64,000 bases of DNA, from contig DCCS01000040.1 in the NCBI GenBank assembly GCA_002316015.1, positions 134,905-198,904 on the forward strand. The letters run 5' to 3'. Below are positions 54,187 through 63,410 of the stretch, piece after piece; within the stretch, counting starts at the first letter, position 1; each line of letters begins with the position of its first letter. The DNA comes from Prevotellaceae bacterium UBA1075. Lineage in GTDB: Bacteria; Bacteroidota; Bacteroidia; Bacteroidales; Bacteroidaceae. The position numbers and the translations under genes were made by a program. The notes under the pieces are model-generated. The model ran no database searches. It was not told where the DNA came from and saw only the letters and a program-made list of their open reading frames with translations.

Positions 54187-55260
54187 ATGGAACAGAACAA
54201 GAACGCCGAAATGGAAGTCATCGACCTGCGTCTGGTGGCCAAGACACTTTGGGGCAAGCGCAAGCTCTTCCTGCGTGTGTGGATTGTGGCCTTCATCCTG
54301 GCATGCGCCTGGGTTCTGCCGCAGCCACGCTACTACAATGTGAAGGTTGTACTGGCCCCCGAGACGGGCACACAAGGCTCAGGGGGAGGACTGGCCTCCA
54401 TTGCATCCAGTTTTGGTGTCAATATAGGTGGCGTGCAGTCCGAAGACGCCATCTACCCCACCATCTACCCCGACCTGTTTGAGTCCAAGGACTTCATTGT
54501 GGGCCTCTTCGACATACGGGTGAAGACTCAGGACGGAACGGTTGACACCACCTACTACCGCTACCTGGACAAGTATGAGAAGAAGAATCCCATAACACGT
54601 CCGTTCAGCAAGGCCAAGACATACATCAAGAACCTGCTTGATGGAGACAGCAACGCACAGGTAAACAACGGCATTGTGAATCCCTCCAGACTGACCAAGC
54701 GGCAGGAGGCCATCTGCAACAAGATAAAGAAAGACATCAGTTGCGACGTGGACATCAAGACCGACATAATCACCATCGCCGTCACCGCAAAGGATGCCCT
54801 GGTATGTGCCACGCTGGCCGACTCCATCTCCGCACGCCTGCAGCAGTTCATCACAGATTATCGCACGAGTAAAGCCAGGAGAGACCTGGAGTATTACCAG
54901 GAACTGACAGACGAGGCAAGGGACGACTATGACTCTGCCGTGGACACTTACAGCCGCTACTGCGACCAGCACAGCAATGTCATCCTGCAGACCGCCATCT
55001 CGGAAAGGGACAAGCTGGAGAACGAGATGGCCATATGCCAGAGTACCTACACAGCCATGAGCACACAACTGCAGGCATGCAAGGCCAGGGTGCAGGAGCG
55101 CACGCCAGCCTTCACCGTGCTGCAGTCAGCCACTGTTCCCAACAAGCCCGCAGGACCCAAGCGCATGATATTCGTGGCACTCATACTGGTGATGGCAACA
55201 ATAGGCTGTGCGTGCTATATCCTCAAGCAAGACATACAGGAACTTTTGCTCGTAAAGTGA
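54187..55260 (+). CDS. Wzz-type chain length determinant
   Basis: 357 residues with two flanking membrane helices: FLRVWIVAFILACAWVL near the N-terminus and MIFVALILVMATIGCACYIL near the C-terminus. Between them is a long periplasmic, partly coiled-coil domain. A VIDLRLVAKTLWGKRK lead and a Pro-rich motif before the second helix (PNKPAGPKR) are typical of Wzz/PCP proteins. It sets polymer length and couples to the export channel gene 21 bp upstream. No kinase domain is present. Confidence 0.88.
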   Translation: MEQNKNAEMEVIDLRLVAKTLWGKRKLFLRVWIVAFILACAWVLPQPRYYNVKVVLAPETGTQGSGGGLASIASSFGVNIGGVQSEDAIYPTIYPDLFESKDFIVGLFDIRVKTQDGTVDTTYYRYLDKYEKKNPITRPFSKAKTYIKNLLDGDSNAQVNNGIVNPSRLTKRQEAICNKIKKDISCDVDIKTDIITIAVTAKDALVCATLADSISARLQQFITDYRTSKARRDLEYYQELTDEARDDYDSAVDTYSRYCDQHSNVILQTAISERDKLENEMAICQSTYTAMSTQLQACKARVQERTPAFTVLQSATVPNKPAGPKRMIFVALILVMATIGCACYILKQDIQELLLVK

Positions 55261-55279
55261 CCTCTCACATCCATCGCTC

Positions 55280-56800
55280 ATGGAACCGACCAGGCGAATA
55301 CTGATAAACACCTTGGCGCAATATACCCGCGCGGTGCTCACCACATGCATGAGCCTGTATTCGGTGCGCCTGGTGCTCAGGGCACTGGGGGAGACAGACT
55401 ACGGCATCTACACACTGGTAGCTGGCGTGGTGGCCATGCTCGGCTTTGTAACCAACGCTTTGGTCATCACCACCCAGCGTCATCTTTCATACTCCTTTGG
55501 CCGTCACGATGAGACACAATCACGCAAGACCTTCTCGTGCAGCGCCATGATGCATTTGGGCATAGGGGCTATTCTTGTCCTTGTGCTCGTTGCGGCCAAA
55601 GAACCACTATTCAGCCATGTGCTCTCTATCCCAGCACCCAGAGCACATGTCGCGTCATGGATATATACGACCACCATAGGGATGATGTTCCTGAGCTTCA
55701 TCGAAGCCCCTTTCAAGGCACTGTTCATCGCAAAGGAGAACATCGTGTACATATCCATCGTAGAAGTAACCGACGGAATCATGCGGCTGTTGCTCGTGGC
55801 ACTGCTTCTGTCCGGAGCGGCCGACCCACTCTACACCTATGGGAATCTCATGTTGGGCATTTGGGCAGTCAGGTTTCTGATGTTCTCCGTATGGCCAGTG
55901 CTCCACTACCCGGAGTGCAGCCCCCGGCACTTCCTCTGCGACCTCGACAGGAAGGTGATAGCAGCACTCTCCGGTTTTGCTGGCTGGACTACCTACAGCA
56001 TGGGATGCGTCATCACCAGAAACCAAGGGCTGAATGTCATATTCAGCAAATGCAACATGGGGATGACGCTGTGCGCGTCCTATGGCGTTGCACAGCAAGT
56101 GGTGGGAGGAGCACAGATTGTGAGCACCTCCATCCTGAATGCCATGAACCCGCAAATCATGCAAGCCGAGGGGGCGGGAGACCATGCGTTGATGCTTCAC
56201 AGAGCCGAGCAGGAAAGCCGTATATCATCGGCCATGCTGGCTACCATTTTCATCCCTGTCATCGTGTTCATGGAGCCCATATTGCATATTTGGCTGGGCG
56301 CAGTGCCTGCAAAAGCCGCATTCCTGTGCCAGTGTCTCCTTCTCGCACAAATCATTGACCAGAGTACCTACGGACTTCACACGGCCAACCAAGCCATAGG
56401 CCACATACGCAACTACACGCTGCTCATGTACACGCCCAAGGTGCTCATCCTGCCTCTGGCATGGGCGATAATCACATGGGGGGGAGGAGTGGAGGCTGTC
56501 ATGATCCTGTTCTTGTGCATAGAGACACTGGTGGCAGCCATGCGCATCCCTTATCTGCACAAGCATGGTGGACTCGGCATGGCCGCATTCTCGTCCAGCG
56601 TGTTTCCCCGCATTGCTCTTGTCGCAGCCCTTCAAACAGGCATCTCACTGGGATTGCGCGCCATTGGCAGCCAGCCCTTACACATAATGGTGTCTGTATG
56701 CGCCTCCATATTATGCGGCTTCACGCTTATGTGGGCTGTCGTACTCAACACACAAGAACGCGCCAGAATGAGACAGGCAGCGCGAAGGAGGACGGCATGA
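55280..56800 (+). CDS. Wzx-like polysaccharide flippase
   Basis: 506 residues with about 12-14 membrane helices throughout. The opening RRILINTLAQYTRAVLTT and RLVLRALGETDYGIYTLV resemble PST/MOP-type oligosaccharide flippases. It should move the lipid-linked repeat unit across the inner membrane. Its stop overlaps the start of the next gene (ATGA at 56797-56800). Confidence 0.85.
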   Translation: MEPTRRILINTLAQYTRAVLTTCMSLYSVRLVLRALGETDYGIYTLVAGVVAMLGFVTNALVITTQRHLSYSFGRHDETQSRKTFSCSAMMHLGIGAILVLVLVAAKEPLFSHVLSIPAPRAHVASWIYTTTIGMMFLSFIEAPFKALFIAKENIVYISIVEVTDGIMRLLLVALLLSGAADPLYTYGNLMLGIWAVRFLMFSVWPVLHYPECSPRHFLCDLDRKVIAALSGFAGWTTYSMGCVITRNQGLNVIFSKCNMGMTLCASYGVAQQVVGGAQIVSTSILNAMNPQIMQAEGAGDHALMLHRAEQESRISSAMLATIFIPVIVFMEPILHIWLGAVPAKAAFLCQCLLLAQIIDQSTYGLHTANQAIGHIRNYTLLMYTPKVLILPLAWAIITWGGGVEAVMILFLCIETLVAAMRIPYLHKHGGLGMAAFSSSVFPRIALVAALQTGISLGLRAIGSQPLHIMVSVCASILCGFTLMWAVVLNTQERARMRQAARRRTA

Positions 56801-58131
56801 GCACAAACAGACACTGGTATCTGATTCACAAATCAACATTAGAGAAGATGTTTGCCATCAAAAAAGGCATCTTCGCGCATTTGCTGGTATTCCAGTACCA
56901 CGATGTAGCCAAGTGGTGTCTGTATATAGGCGTTTTGACATGCTATGTCTGCTCTTTGAATCCTTGGTTCACATGGAGCATCAACAGCATCTTCCCTGTG
57001 ATTGCGCTTCCGCTTTTCCTACTGGTTCTTGCATTAAACAGGAAAATGCAGCATCCGCTGCTGCAAAGAACAGAAGCATTTACCCCCACGGCGATTTACA
57101 TTGCTATTTCATTCAGTATGTCCCTTTTGGGGCATTGCAGTTTATCTGGAGCCTTAGCCATGCTGTTACAGGTGCCTATATTCTATGCCATATTACGCCT
57201 TGACAGGGAGGAACTGATGCGGCTGTCCGATTTCTTGTGCAAGGCAATGGCATACATGATGTGTGTAAGCATACCGTTTTTTATTTATTACCTGAAGGGG
57301 GGTAGCCTGCCTCATCAGTTTGCACACAATGAGAAACTGATGTACACATTCGACAACTACTATTTTTTCATGATAAATGACAGCACCGAGCGCATTATCC
57401 CCCGTTTCCATGCCTTTTTCCTTGAGCCTGGGCATCTAGGTACGGCATGCACGTTTCTGCTGCTGACCCAGATAGGGAAATGGAAACGGTGGTACAACAT
57501 CGTCCTGGCATTCACCTCTCTCATTACGTTATCCCTGGCCGCATACGTACTGATGATTATGGGTTTCTTCCTGGCAATATGGATTAGGAAACGCGCAGTG
57601 GTAGGAAAACTGCTAATCGCCATAGTATTCATGGGGGGCTTCTTTGTTGCCGCCCAAAACTACAACCAGGGAGTCAACGCTGTAAACATGCTCATTGTTG
57701 AACGCCTTTCCATAGGCGACGACGGAAAGATAGAGGGAGACAACCGTGTGAAAGATGAGTTTAGGAAGGAGTTTGACCGATATATTGAATCGGGGGAAAT
57801 ACTCACAGGAGGCCCCAAACCCATGGAGAAATTTGGATGGGGAAACGCAGGCTACCGTGTCTTCGTCTATTCCTATGGAATGATTTCCACCCTACTTGTC
57901 ATCCTGTTTGCGTTCTCTATCACAGCGGGAGCACACACGCGCCCCAAATGGGGCATGCTGATTATCGCAGCAGCGACATTCTGGGAGCGGGCCAATCCCT
58001 TCTATTATTTCTTTTTTGTCCCCCTGTTTATGATGGCACAAATAGGATGGAGAGATGACCCCGACTATTGCCAGCCCACAGACACGAGCAACGGTAAAGA
58101 AGCAAAAAGCAACATGCCATGCCCAAAGTAA
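56797..58131 (+). CDS. Wzy-like polysaccharide polymerase
   Basis: 444 residues from MSTNRHWYLIHK, a polytopic membrane protein with about ten helices and one larger periplasmic loop (NVLIVERLSIGDD-type region to GWGNAGYRV). The pattern LEPGHLGTACTFLLL before a helix, and position between flippase and glycosyltransferases, fit an O-antigen polymerase. Wzy proteins share little sequence, so the call rests on topology and context. Base composition is more AT-rich than the operon's first genes. It overlaps the next gene by 13 bp. Confidence 0.78.
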   Translation: MSTNRHWYLIHKSTLEKMFAIKKGIFAHLLVFQYHDVAKWCLYIGVLTCYVCSLNPWFTWSINSIFPVIALPLFLLVLALNRKMQHPLLQRTEAFTPTAIYIAISFSMSLLGHCSLSGALAMLLQVPIFYAILRLDREELMRLSDFLCKAMAYMMCVSIPFFIYYLKGGSLPHQFAHNEKLMYTFDNYYFFMINDSTERIIPRFHAFFLEPGHLGTACTFLLLTQIGKWKRWYNIVLAFTSLITLSLAAYVLMIMGFFLAIWIRKRAVVGKLLIAIVFMGGFFVAAQNYNQGVNAVNMLIVERLSIGDDGKIEGDNRVKDEFRKEFDRYIESGEILTGGPKPMEKFGWGNAGYRVFVYSYGMISTLLVILFAFSITAGAHTRPKWGMLIIAAATFWERANPFYYFFFVPLFMMAQIGWRDDPDYCQPTDTSNGKEAKSNMPCPK

Positions 58132-59066
58132 GCATCATCATACCCTGCTATAACCAGGCCGAGTTCCTGCCTCATGCCTTGAGGGCTCTGCAAAAGCAAA
58201 CGCTCCAGGACTTCGAGTGCATCATCGTGGATGACGGAAGTACCGACACATCCGCACAGATAGCCGAGGACTTTGCCAAGTCGGACAGCAGGTTCCGGCT
58301 CATCAAGAAACCCAATGGTGGCACAGCCACAGCACGGAATGCCGGCCTGCGTTCCGCCACGGGAGAGTATGTGCAATTCCTGGATGCCGATGACGAACTG
58401 GACACGAGAAAGTTGGAACTGCAGTCTGCCAAGATGGATGCCGAGGGACTGGACATGTCCTACACCGACTACCGACACTTCCACACCGATGGCCATGGAG
58501 AGCGCGTCCTGCGATCCCATCCTGCCTATACGATGCAGCCCACAGGCAGCCTGCACCTGAGCCTGCTCACCCGATGGGGTGTCGATTTCTCCATCCCCAT
58601 TCACTGCATCATGTACCGGCTGGACTTCATCAGGGCGCACCTACTGCTGTTCTCTGAGTCATTGCGCTATCGCGAGGACTGGGACTTCCACCTCAGGGCA
58701 TCCGCCCAACCAGGGTTCCGATACGGACGGATGCCCCGGTATGTGGCAGCCTTCTACAGGGAAAATCCCAAGAGCAAGACCAGCAGCGCACAGAAGCTCA
58801 GCAGCGGGAACCTGGCTTACCTGGCTTACGCCACAAGCCATGCCAGACCAGCCAACCTGCTGCCCCTGTCCTTCCGCCTGTCCTGCGAAATCCTGCTCAT
58901 CGCCGGCCGAGCACTCAAGCACCGCAAGGCAGGTGAACTCAGTCCCCTGAAGATCCTGGCACAGGGCACAAGCCTGCGCACTGTCATGGCCATCATGCTG
59001 TCTGTCCTGCTGCTTCCCCTGAGCGCGCTGTATGTCGTCATCCGCTCCATAATCGTATATCTATGA
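58119..59066 (+). CDS. Family 2 glycosyltransferase
   Basis: 315 residues starting MPKVSIIIPCYNQAEFL. GT-A motifs include CIIVDDGSTD, GGTATARNAGL and VQFLDADDELD (DxD). A C-terminal hydrophobic helix (VMAIMLSVLLLPLSALYVVI) probably anchors it. It transfers a sugar onto the growing lipid-linked unit; donor unknown. It overlaps its neighbours on both sides by 13 and 4 bp. Confidence 0.9.
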   Translation: MPKVSIIIPCYNQAEFLPHALRALQKQTLQDFECIIVDDGSTDTSAQIAEDFAKSDSRFRLIKKPNGGTATARNAGLRSATGEYVQFLDADDELDTRKLELQSAKMDAEGLDMSYTDYRHFHTDGHGERVLRSHPAYTMQPTGSLHLSLLTRWGVDFSIPIHCIMYRLDFIRAHLLLFSESLRYREDWDFHLRASAQPGFRYGRMPRYVAAFYRENPKSKTSSAQKLSSGNLAYLAYATSHARPANLLPLSFRLSCEILLIAGRALKHRKAGELSPLKILAQGTSLRTVMAIMLSVLLLPLSALYVVIRSIIVYL

Positions 59067-59911
59067 GCACCAGCATTTCATCCCTCCCGCACATCATGGT
59101 CTTCTGCGTGAGCTACAGCAGTTACGACTGTCTGCGCACCTTCATGGAATCGGTAGAACAGGCCGCCGCACAGGCCGATGGACTCTGCCGCATTACCCTG
59201 TGCGTGGGCGACAACACAGCCAGCGGCTGGCAGGGCATCCCCGAGGACATCACCCCACACTGCACGCTCAGGGTATTCCCCTATCACCTCAACCAGGGCT
59301 ACCTGGGTTGCGCGCTCAGGATGATGGCCGAGGTGGGATGGGACAACATATCAGCGGCCACGCATTGCATCATCAGCAATGTTGACCTCACCCTGCGCGA
59401 GGACTTCTTCCGCGTGCTGGCCAGCACCGAGTGGCCGTCCGATGCAGGATGGCTGGCTCCCGACATCTACACCGCGCGGCTTGACCACCACGACAACCCC
59501 TTCAAGACATGCCGTCCACACAAGCGCGACTTCCTGCGCTGGCGGTTGCTCTACAGCAACCACATTATATATAAGTGGCTGGAGAGGCTCTACCATCTGT
59601 GGCACAAGGGCAACAAAGCACCCGGCAAGCAGATGCCCATCTACGCCGGCCATGGGTCACTCATGGTATTCACGGGGAAGTTCCTTGCCAAGCACCCATG
59701 TCTGAAGTTCCCCACATTCATGTACGGCGAGGAGTTTTTCTTCGCTGAGCTTATCCGCAGGGACAAGTTGAAGGCATACTATTGCCCCTCGCTGCATGTG
59801 AGCAATGTGGGGCGCGTGTCCACAGGAAAGTACGACTACCGCTGGCTTTGCCGTCAGAACAGGCAAAGCCTGGAAGCAATAACAAGCATGTATTTCCGAG
59901 ACCTGCTGTAA
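59063..59911 (+). CDS. Glycosyltransferase family 2-like protein
   Basis: 282 residues. The N-terminal fold is GT-A-like (FCVSYSSYDCLRTFMESV; LNQGYLGCALRMM; HCIISNVDLTL in the DxD position), followed by a family-specific half with MPIYAGHGSLMVFTG and FMYGEEFFFAELIRR. The latter resembles rhamnosyl-/galactofuranosyl-like GT2 subgroups, but I cannot assign a sugar. It is coupled to the upstream gene by ATGA. Confidence 0.82.
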   Translation: MSTSISSLPHIMVFCVSYSSYDCLRTFMESVEQAAAQADGLCRITLCVGDNTASGWQGIPEDITPHCTLRVFPYHLNQGYLGCALRMMAEVGWDNISAATHCIISNVDLTLREDFFRVLASTEWPSDAGWLAPDIYTARLDHHDNPFKTCRPHKRDFLRWRLLYSNHIIYKWLERLYHLWHKGNKAPGKQMPIYAGHGSLMVFTGKFLAKHPCLKFPTFMYGEEFFFAELIRRDKLKAYYCPSLHVSNVGRVSTGKYDYRWLCRQNRQSLEAITSMYFRDLL

Positions 59912-59912
59912 G

Positions 59913-60984
59913 ATGACAAGGAGACGCGGCAATGCCATTGACATTATCAAGGGAGTGGGCATCCTCGCTGTAGTCATTGGGCATTCGGGTTGCCCTGCCA
60001 CGTTGAGGACTGTCATATATATGGTGCATATGCCGCTGTTCTTTCTTGCCAGCGGGTATCTGCTCCAGGAAGAGCGTCTCCATGACACAGTCCGTTTCGT
60101 AAGGGGAAAAATCAAGTCTCTCTATGTGCCATTCCCCAAATACGCCCTTCCCGTTCTTTTCTTTCGCAACTTGCTTATCAAGGCGGCCATAATGAGCACG
60201 GAATATGTGCAGAGTATTATGACCTGGGCACTACGCTGCAGGAACTGGTACTGAGAGCCCTCTTTCTGGAAGTGCATGGAGAAGCTCTGCTGGGAACCTA
60301 TTGGTTCCTTCAGGCCCTGTTCTTCGGATACGTCCTGCCCGCTTTTGCTTATTCTGTCATTGCCAAGATGCGGATGCGCTCACCTGGAGCCAAGGCATTT
60401 GGCCTGCTTCTGTTCTCGGCTCTGCTCATATCCGTCGTTCACCATCTGTTCCCAAGCATCAGGACAGTATGTCTCTACCATATATGCCTGGGGGGGTCTT
60501 TTATATGGATAGGGCACATGATCAGGCAGAAGGCACACGCGCGCTGGCAACTCTTCGTGGCACACCTGGCATTTATCAGCATATTCTTCCTGCATCCCGC
60601 TTCAATGAGGGAGAAATCCGACATGTGGGATTGCATCTCCATTCTCATCTCCGGCACCTGTGGCTTCCTCTTGCTGCTGAGAGCCTCGCACGCCATAGAC
60701 CGTGCGAAGCCATCCATTCTGATGGCCACCTCCCGGTTATTTTCCTACCTGGAAGGAAGTCCTTTTACATTATGACATTCCATTTCCTGAGTTTCAAGGC
60801 AGTCTCGCTTCTGATTGTGCTGTCCTATGGCTGGGAGGACTTTTCCCTCGTGGGGATGCACCCTTGCATATCCACCGTCCGGGGATCACTGTGGTGGATT
60901 GCTTATTCTGCTGCAGGAGTGGTCTTGTCATTGGCATCACACCGTTTCCTCTCTTTTGTGCACTTCATCATCAACAGGATATAG
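59913..60984 (+). pseudogene. Acyltransferase-3 family gene broken by two frameshifts
   Basis: The opening AIDIIKGVGILAVVIGHSG and polytopic layout identify an OafA/NodX-like O-acyltransferase, which would acetylate the polysaccharide. The frame runs from 59913 to about 60210 and continues in another frame as YYDLGTTLQELVLRALFLE to about 60750. It then shifts again (GRKSFYIMTFHFLSFK) to the TAG at 60982-60984. The first break fits an extra AG in CAGAG (60211-60214) and the second a lost G at about 60751. The joined protein would be about 355 residues, the family's usual length. Either this is a decaying gene or an assembly error. Confidence 0.8.
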
Positions 60985-61825
60985 CCACTGGCACACGACA
61001 CCTGGCACAAGCAGTTCTCTGGGGAATAGCGTGTCATGCCCGTCTGGAACATTCCTGAGCGATGTGTTGGCCAAGTTGATGAAGCGCATGCCATAGCCAT
61101 GCCTGTGCTCGGCAGAATAAGTTCCACTGACCCTGGAGCCATCACGGGGAAATTCGTGGGTAGAACTTATAAAGCCGTTGTGAAGCCACAAAAAACATCC
61201 GGGTTGCCATAGACCGTGCACATCCGGCTAATGCCAAACAGGGCAGGCCTCCCCACAAAGCCGCCCAAAGGCTTCGCCACCGCACGTATCGTCAGGGGAC
61301 GGCCTGTGCCCCCTGCATACGGCTTCCATCCGCTTGAACGCGGAGCAGCACAGGCGCATGCCCGCGATTAAAGAGGCGAGGCACCAGCAGCAAGAGCTGG
61401 CCATATGGCCAATGCGTCAACACTTGCAGCACGAGAACATGCATATGCCATATGATGAGTAGTACTTCGTTCGCCATTGAAGTAGTACTTCGTTTGCCGT
61501 TGAAGTAGTACTTCGTTCGCCATCGAAGTAGTACTTCGTTCGCCATTGAAGTAGTACTTCGTTTGCCGTTGAAGTAGTACTTCGTTTGCCGTTGAAGTAG
61601 TACTGCATAGCCTGGAGAAGTTATACTTCATCTGCCCCTGAAGCACTATTTGGGGAAAAACCATAAATACGGGTCTTCTGTACAGTGCAATCCCCGCCGC
61701 CCTTTGGACATGGCCGGTTGGAGATAATCCACACGCTTGACCTGTTCCCTTCATGACAGAAAAGAACGCATTAAAGATGAACCTCGACCATGAGCGCAAG
61801 ATAGTGGAATATCTGCGAGAGAGCG
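60985..61825. other. Gene-poor stretch after the polysaccharide operon
   Basis: About 840 bp. It holds the 23-bp tandem array at 61456-61639. A minus-strand frame at 60937-61221 (94 codons, containing GYGMRFINLANTSLRN) is not assignable and overlaps the broken acyltransferase. A 41-codon frame from 61753 (MTEKNALKMNLDHERKIVEY...) is followed by a stop. Composition changes from GC-rich to AT-rich near 61700. Confidence 0.5.
61456..61639. repeat. Eight 23-bp head-to-tail repeats, each with a dyad
   Basis: Consensus GAAGTAGTACTTCGTT[T/C]GCC, then [A/G]T[T/C], with no spacers. Units start at 61456, 61479, 61502, 61525, 61548, 61571, 61594 and 61617; the first is changed at its first two bases, and the last two are clearly diverged but still in register. 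Each of the central units contains GAAGTA-G-TACTTC, a 6-bp dyad. Confidence 0.9.
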
Positions 61826-62371
61826 ATGGCTGCTGCCACCAAGGTTGGGCAACAGCGTGGATGGAAAAATACAATTGACAAGAATATCGAGACAGACAAG
61901 GCTTCGGACAAGTTTGACCAACAACCGCGAGCCTAAAAGGATGCTGGCAATACGTTGGCTTCGGCAAAAAGTGGCATTGAAATGGCTACATCTACCATGC
62001 TGGAGGCTAAGGACAAATTGGACGAAGCAACAGAGAAAGCAGATACGGTTACTAAAGCCATTGATAGTTTTATTGCCAAAGTGAGAGAAATAAAATTCAA
62101 GGCCAAGGTCGATGATGCCGACATAGAGAAACTGACAGATGACAGAAAGAAACTCATTGGCGATGAGCCCAGACTTCTTGGGTAGCACCGAAAGGAGAAT
62201 AAGGAGATCCTTACTCGCCATTTCTATGATATGTCTAACATGATGTCAAGAAATGAAGGAATTTGGTTGTCAAACGGTTGGGTAAAGGCTTTTCTTTGGA
62301 TATTCTTGCCGTGTTTCCTTTATACGGTTATTTCATTTGTCTATTATGTTGCATCATGCATAGACAAGTAA
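61826..62371 (+). pseudogene. Remnant of a mobilisation-element (relaxase-associated) gene
   Basis: One frame from the ATG at 61826 to the TAA at 62369-62371 is interrupted by TAA at 61935-61937 and TAG at 62183-62185. The pieces read GNTLASAKSGIEM, a helical DKLDEATEKADTVTKAIDSF segment and a C-terminal membrane helix after GIWLSNGWVKAFLW. This layout (coiled coil, then a 'GIW...GW.KA' lead into a helix) resembles proteins I recall next to or at the C-terminus of Bacteroides MobA-type relaxases. The family call is tentative; the two stops are plain. It suggests an old integrated mobile element beside the recombinase gene. Confidence 0.5.
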
Positions 62372-62376
62372 GCGGA

Positions 62377-62409
62377 GGATGGGGTGATTTGAAGTCACCT
62401 CATCCTTTT
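62377..62409. terminator. Terminator between the remnant and the recombinase gene
   Basis: GGATGGGGTGA (62377-62387) pairs with TCACCTCATCC (62395-62405) with one G-T pair and is followed by TTTT. It lies 5 bp after the remnant's stop and converges on the recombinase stop. Confidence 0.7.
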
Positions 62410-62437
62410 GCCTTTACAGCCTATACTTCTTTTTTTT

Positions 62438-63364
62438 CTATTTTCCAAGCGACTTGAACATCTTGGAGATGCACTTTTTCTTCTGCTCCATATTCGGGTG
62501 AACATAGAGGTTGAGGGTTGTTGTGATGTTAGCATGACCGAGCAACACGCTTACGGTCTTGTAGTCGCAGTTGCTTTCTATGCAGCGTGTCGCAAAGCTG
62601 TGGCGTAGACCGTGGTATTTCAGCCGAGGAATGTCAAGACGCTTCATAAGCCGATGATAGTAGTTGCGGTAGGTGCGTGGCTCTGTAGGCTTCTCCTCAT
62701 TGGTTAGTATATAGAAATCTGTGTTTACCACCTTTTTCAGAGGTTTTACCATAGCAAAGAGTTCTTTGTTCATCGGTATCTCACGGCATGAATTCTTGGT
62801 CTTTGGTGTGTTGATGACCAACTCTGTGTGCTTGCGTTCTCCCTCTACAATGTATATGCGCTCAATGGTACGGTTCACGGTGATTGTGCCGTTGTCGGTG
62901 TTGATGTCCGACCATTTTAAGCCACAAATCTCTCCGATACGCAATCCTGTAGTCAAACTGATATAGATGCCGAGATTGCGAAACGTGAAGTTCTGCTTGA
63001 TAAAATCGAGGATCTTCTTGTGGTGTGCCACCGTCAGCACCTCAATTTCCTTGTTGGTCTCTGTCGTAGGGTACTTGATGTCCCACTCGCAATAGTTCAT
63101 CCATTCGTTCTTTACCCCGAACTTCATCACCATTTTCAAGACAATCAGAATGTCTTTTACCGTTTTAATACAGAGTCCGTCATTCAGTTTCTGTAAGACG
63201 AACTCCTGCACAAGTTTCTCACTCAGAGCCTCACAATCGCCAAATGTTGGCAGAATGTGGTTCTCCAGAATTAACACATAAGCAGCGTATGTGGACTGCT
63301 TAACGTAGCGTTGCTTGTCTATTTTCCATGCCAACGCAATTTCTCTAATTGTTTTTGTTGTCAT
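62438..63364 (-). CDS. Tyrosine recombinase / integrase
   Basis: 308 residues. An N-terminal SAM-like core-binding domain (TYAAYVLILENHILPTFG) is followed by the catalytic domain with all residues present: R142 (TGLRIGE), a Lys at 188 or 190, H251/R254 (HGLRHSFA), H277 (LLGHAN) and the nucleophile Y287 (LNLYVHP). It cuts and rejoins DNA through a 3'-phosphotyrosine link. The gene is AT-rich and sits head to head with a start-less hsdS cassette, the arrangement of recombinases that shuffle type I specificity genes in Bacteroidetes. Confidence 0.92.
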   Translation of the reverse strand: MTTKTIREIALAWKIDKQRYVKQSTYAAYVLILENHILPTFGDCEALSEKLVQEFVLQKLNDGLCIKTVKDILIVLKMVMKFGVKNEWMNYCEWDIKYPTTETNKEIEVLTVAHHKKILDFIKQNFTFRNLGIYISLTTGLRIGEICGLKWSDINTDNGTITVNRTIERIYIVEGERKHTELVINTPKTKNSCREIPMNKELFAMVKPLKKVVNTDFYILTNEEKPTEPRTYRNYYHRLMKRLDIPRLKYHGLRHSFATRCIESNCDYKTVSVLLGHANITTTLNLYVHPNMEQKKKCISKMFKSLGK

Positions 63365-63410
63365 TGTAATCCTTAATTTTGAAGGTGTACATAATAATTA
63401 GAGAAAATAA

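Noticed and set aside
60488..60496. Run of seven G in the acyltransferase as a phase-variation switch
   Set aside because: The frame is intact across the run (ICLGGSF); the two breaks lie elsewhere and not in homopolymers.
61456..61639. CRISPR array
   Set aside because: Units are only 23 bp, directly adjoining without spacers, and no cas gene is present.
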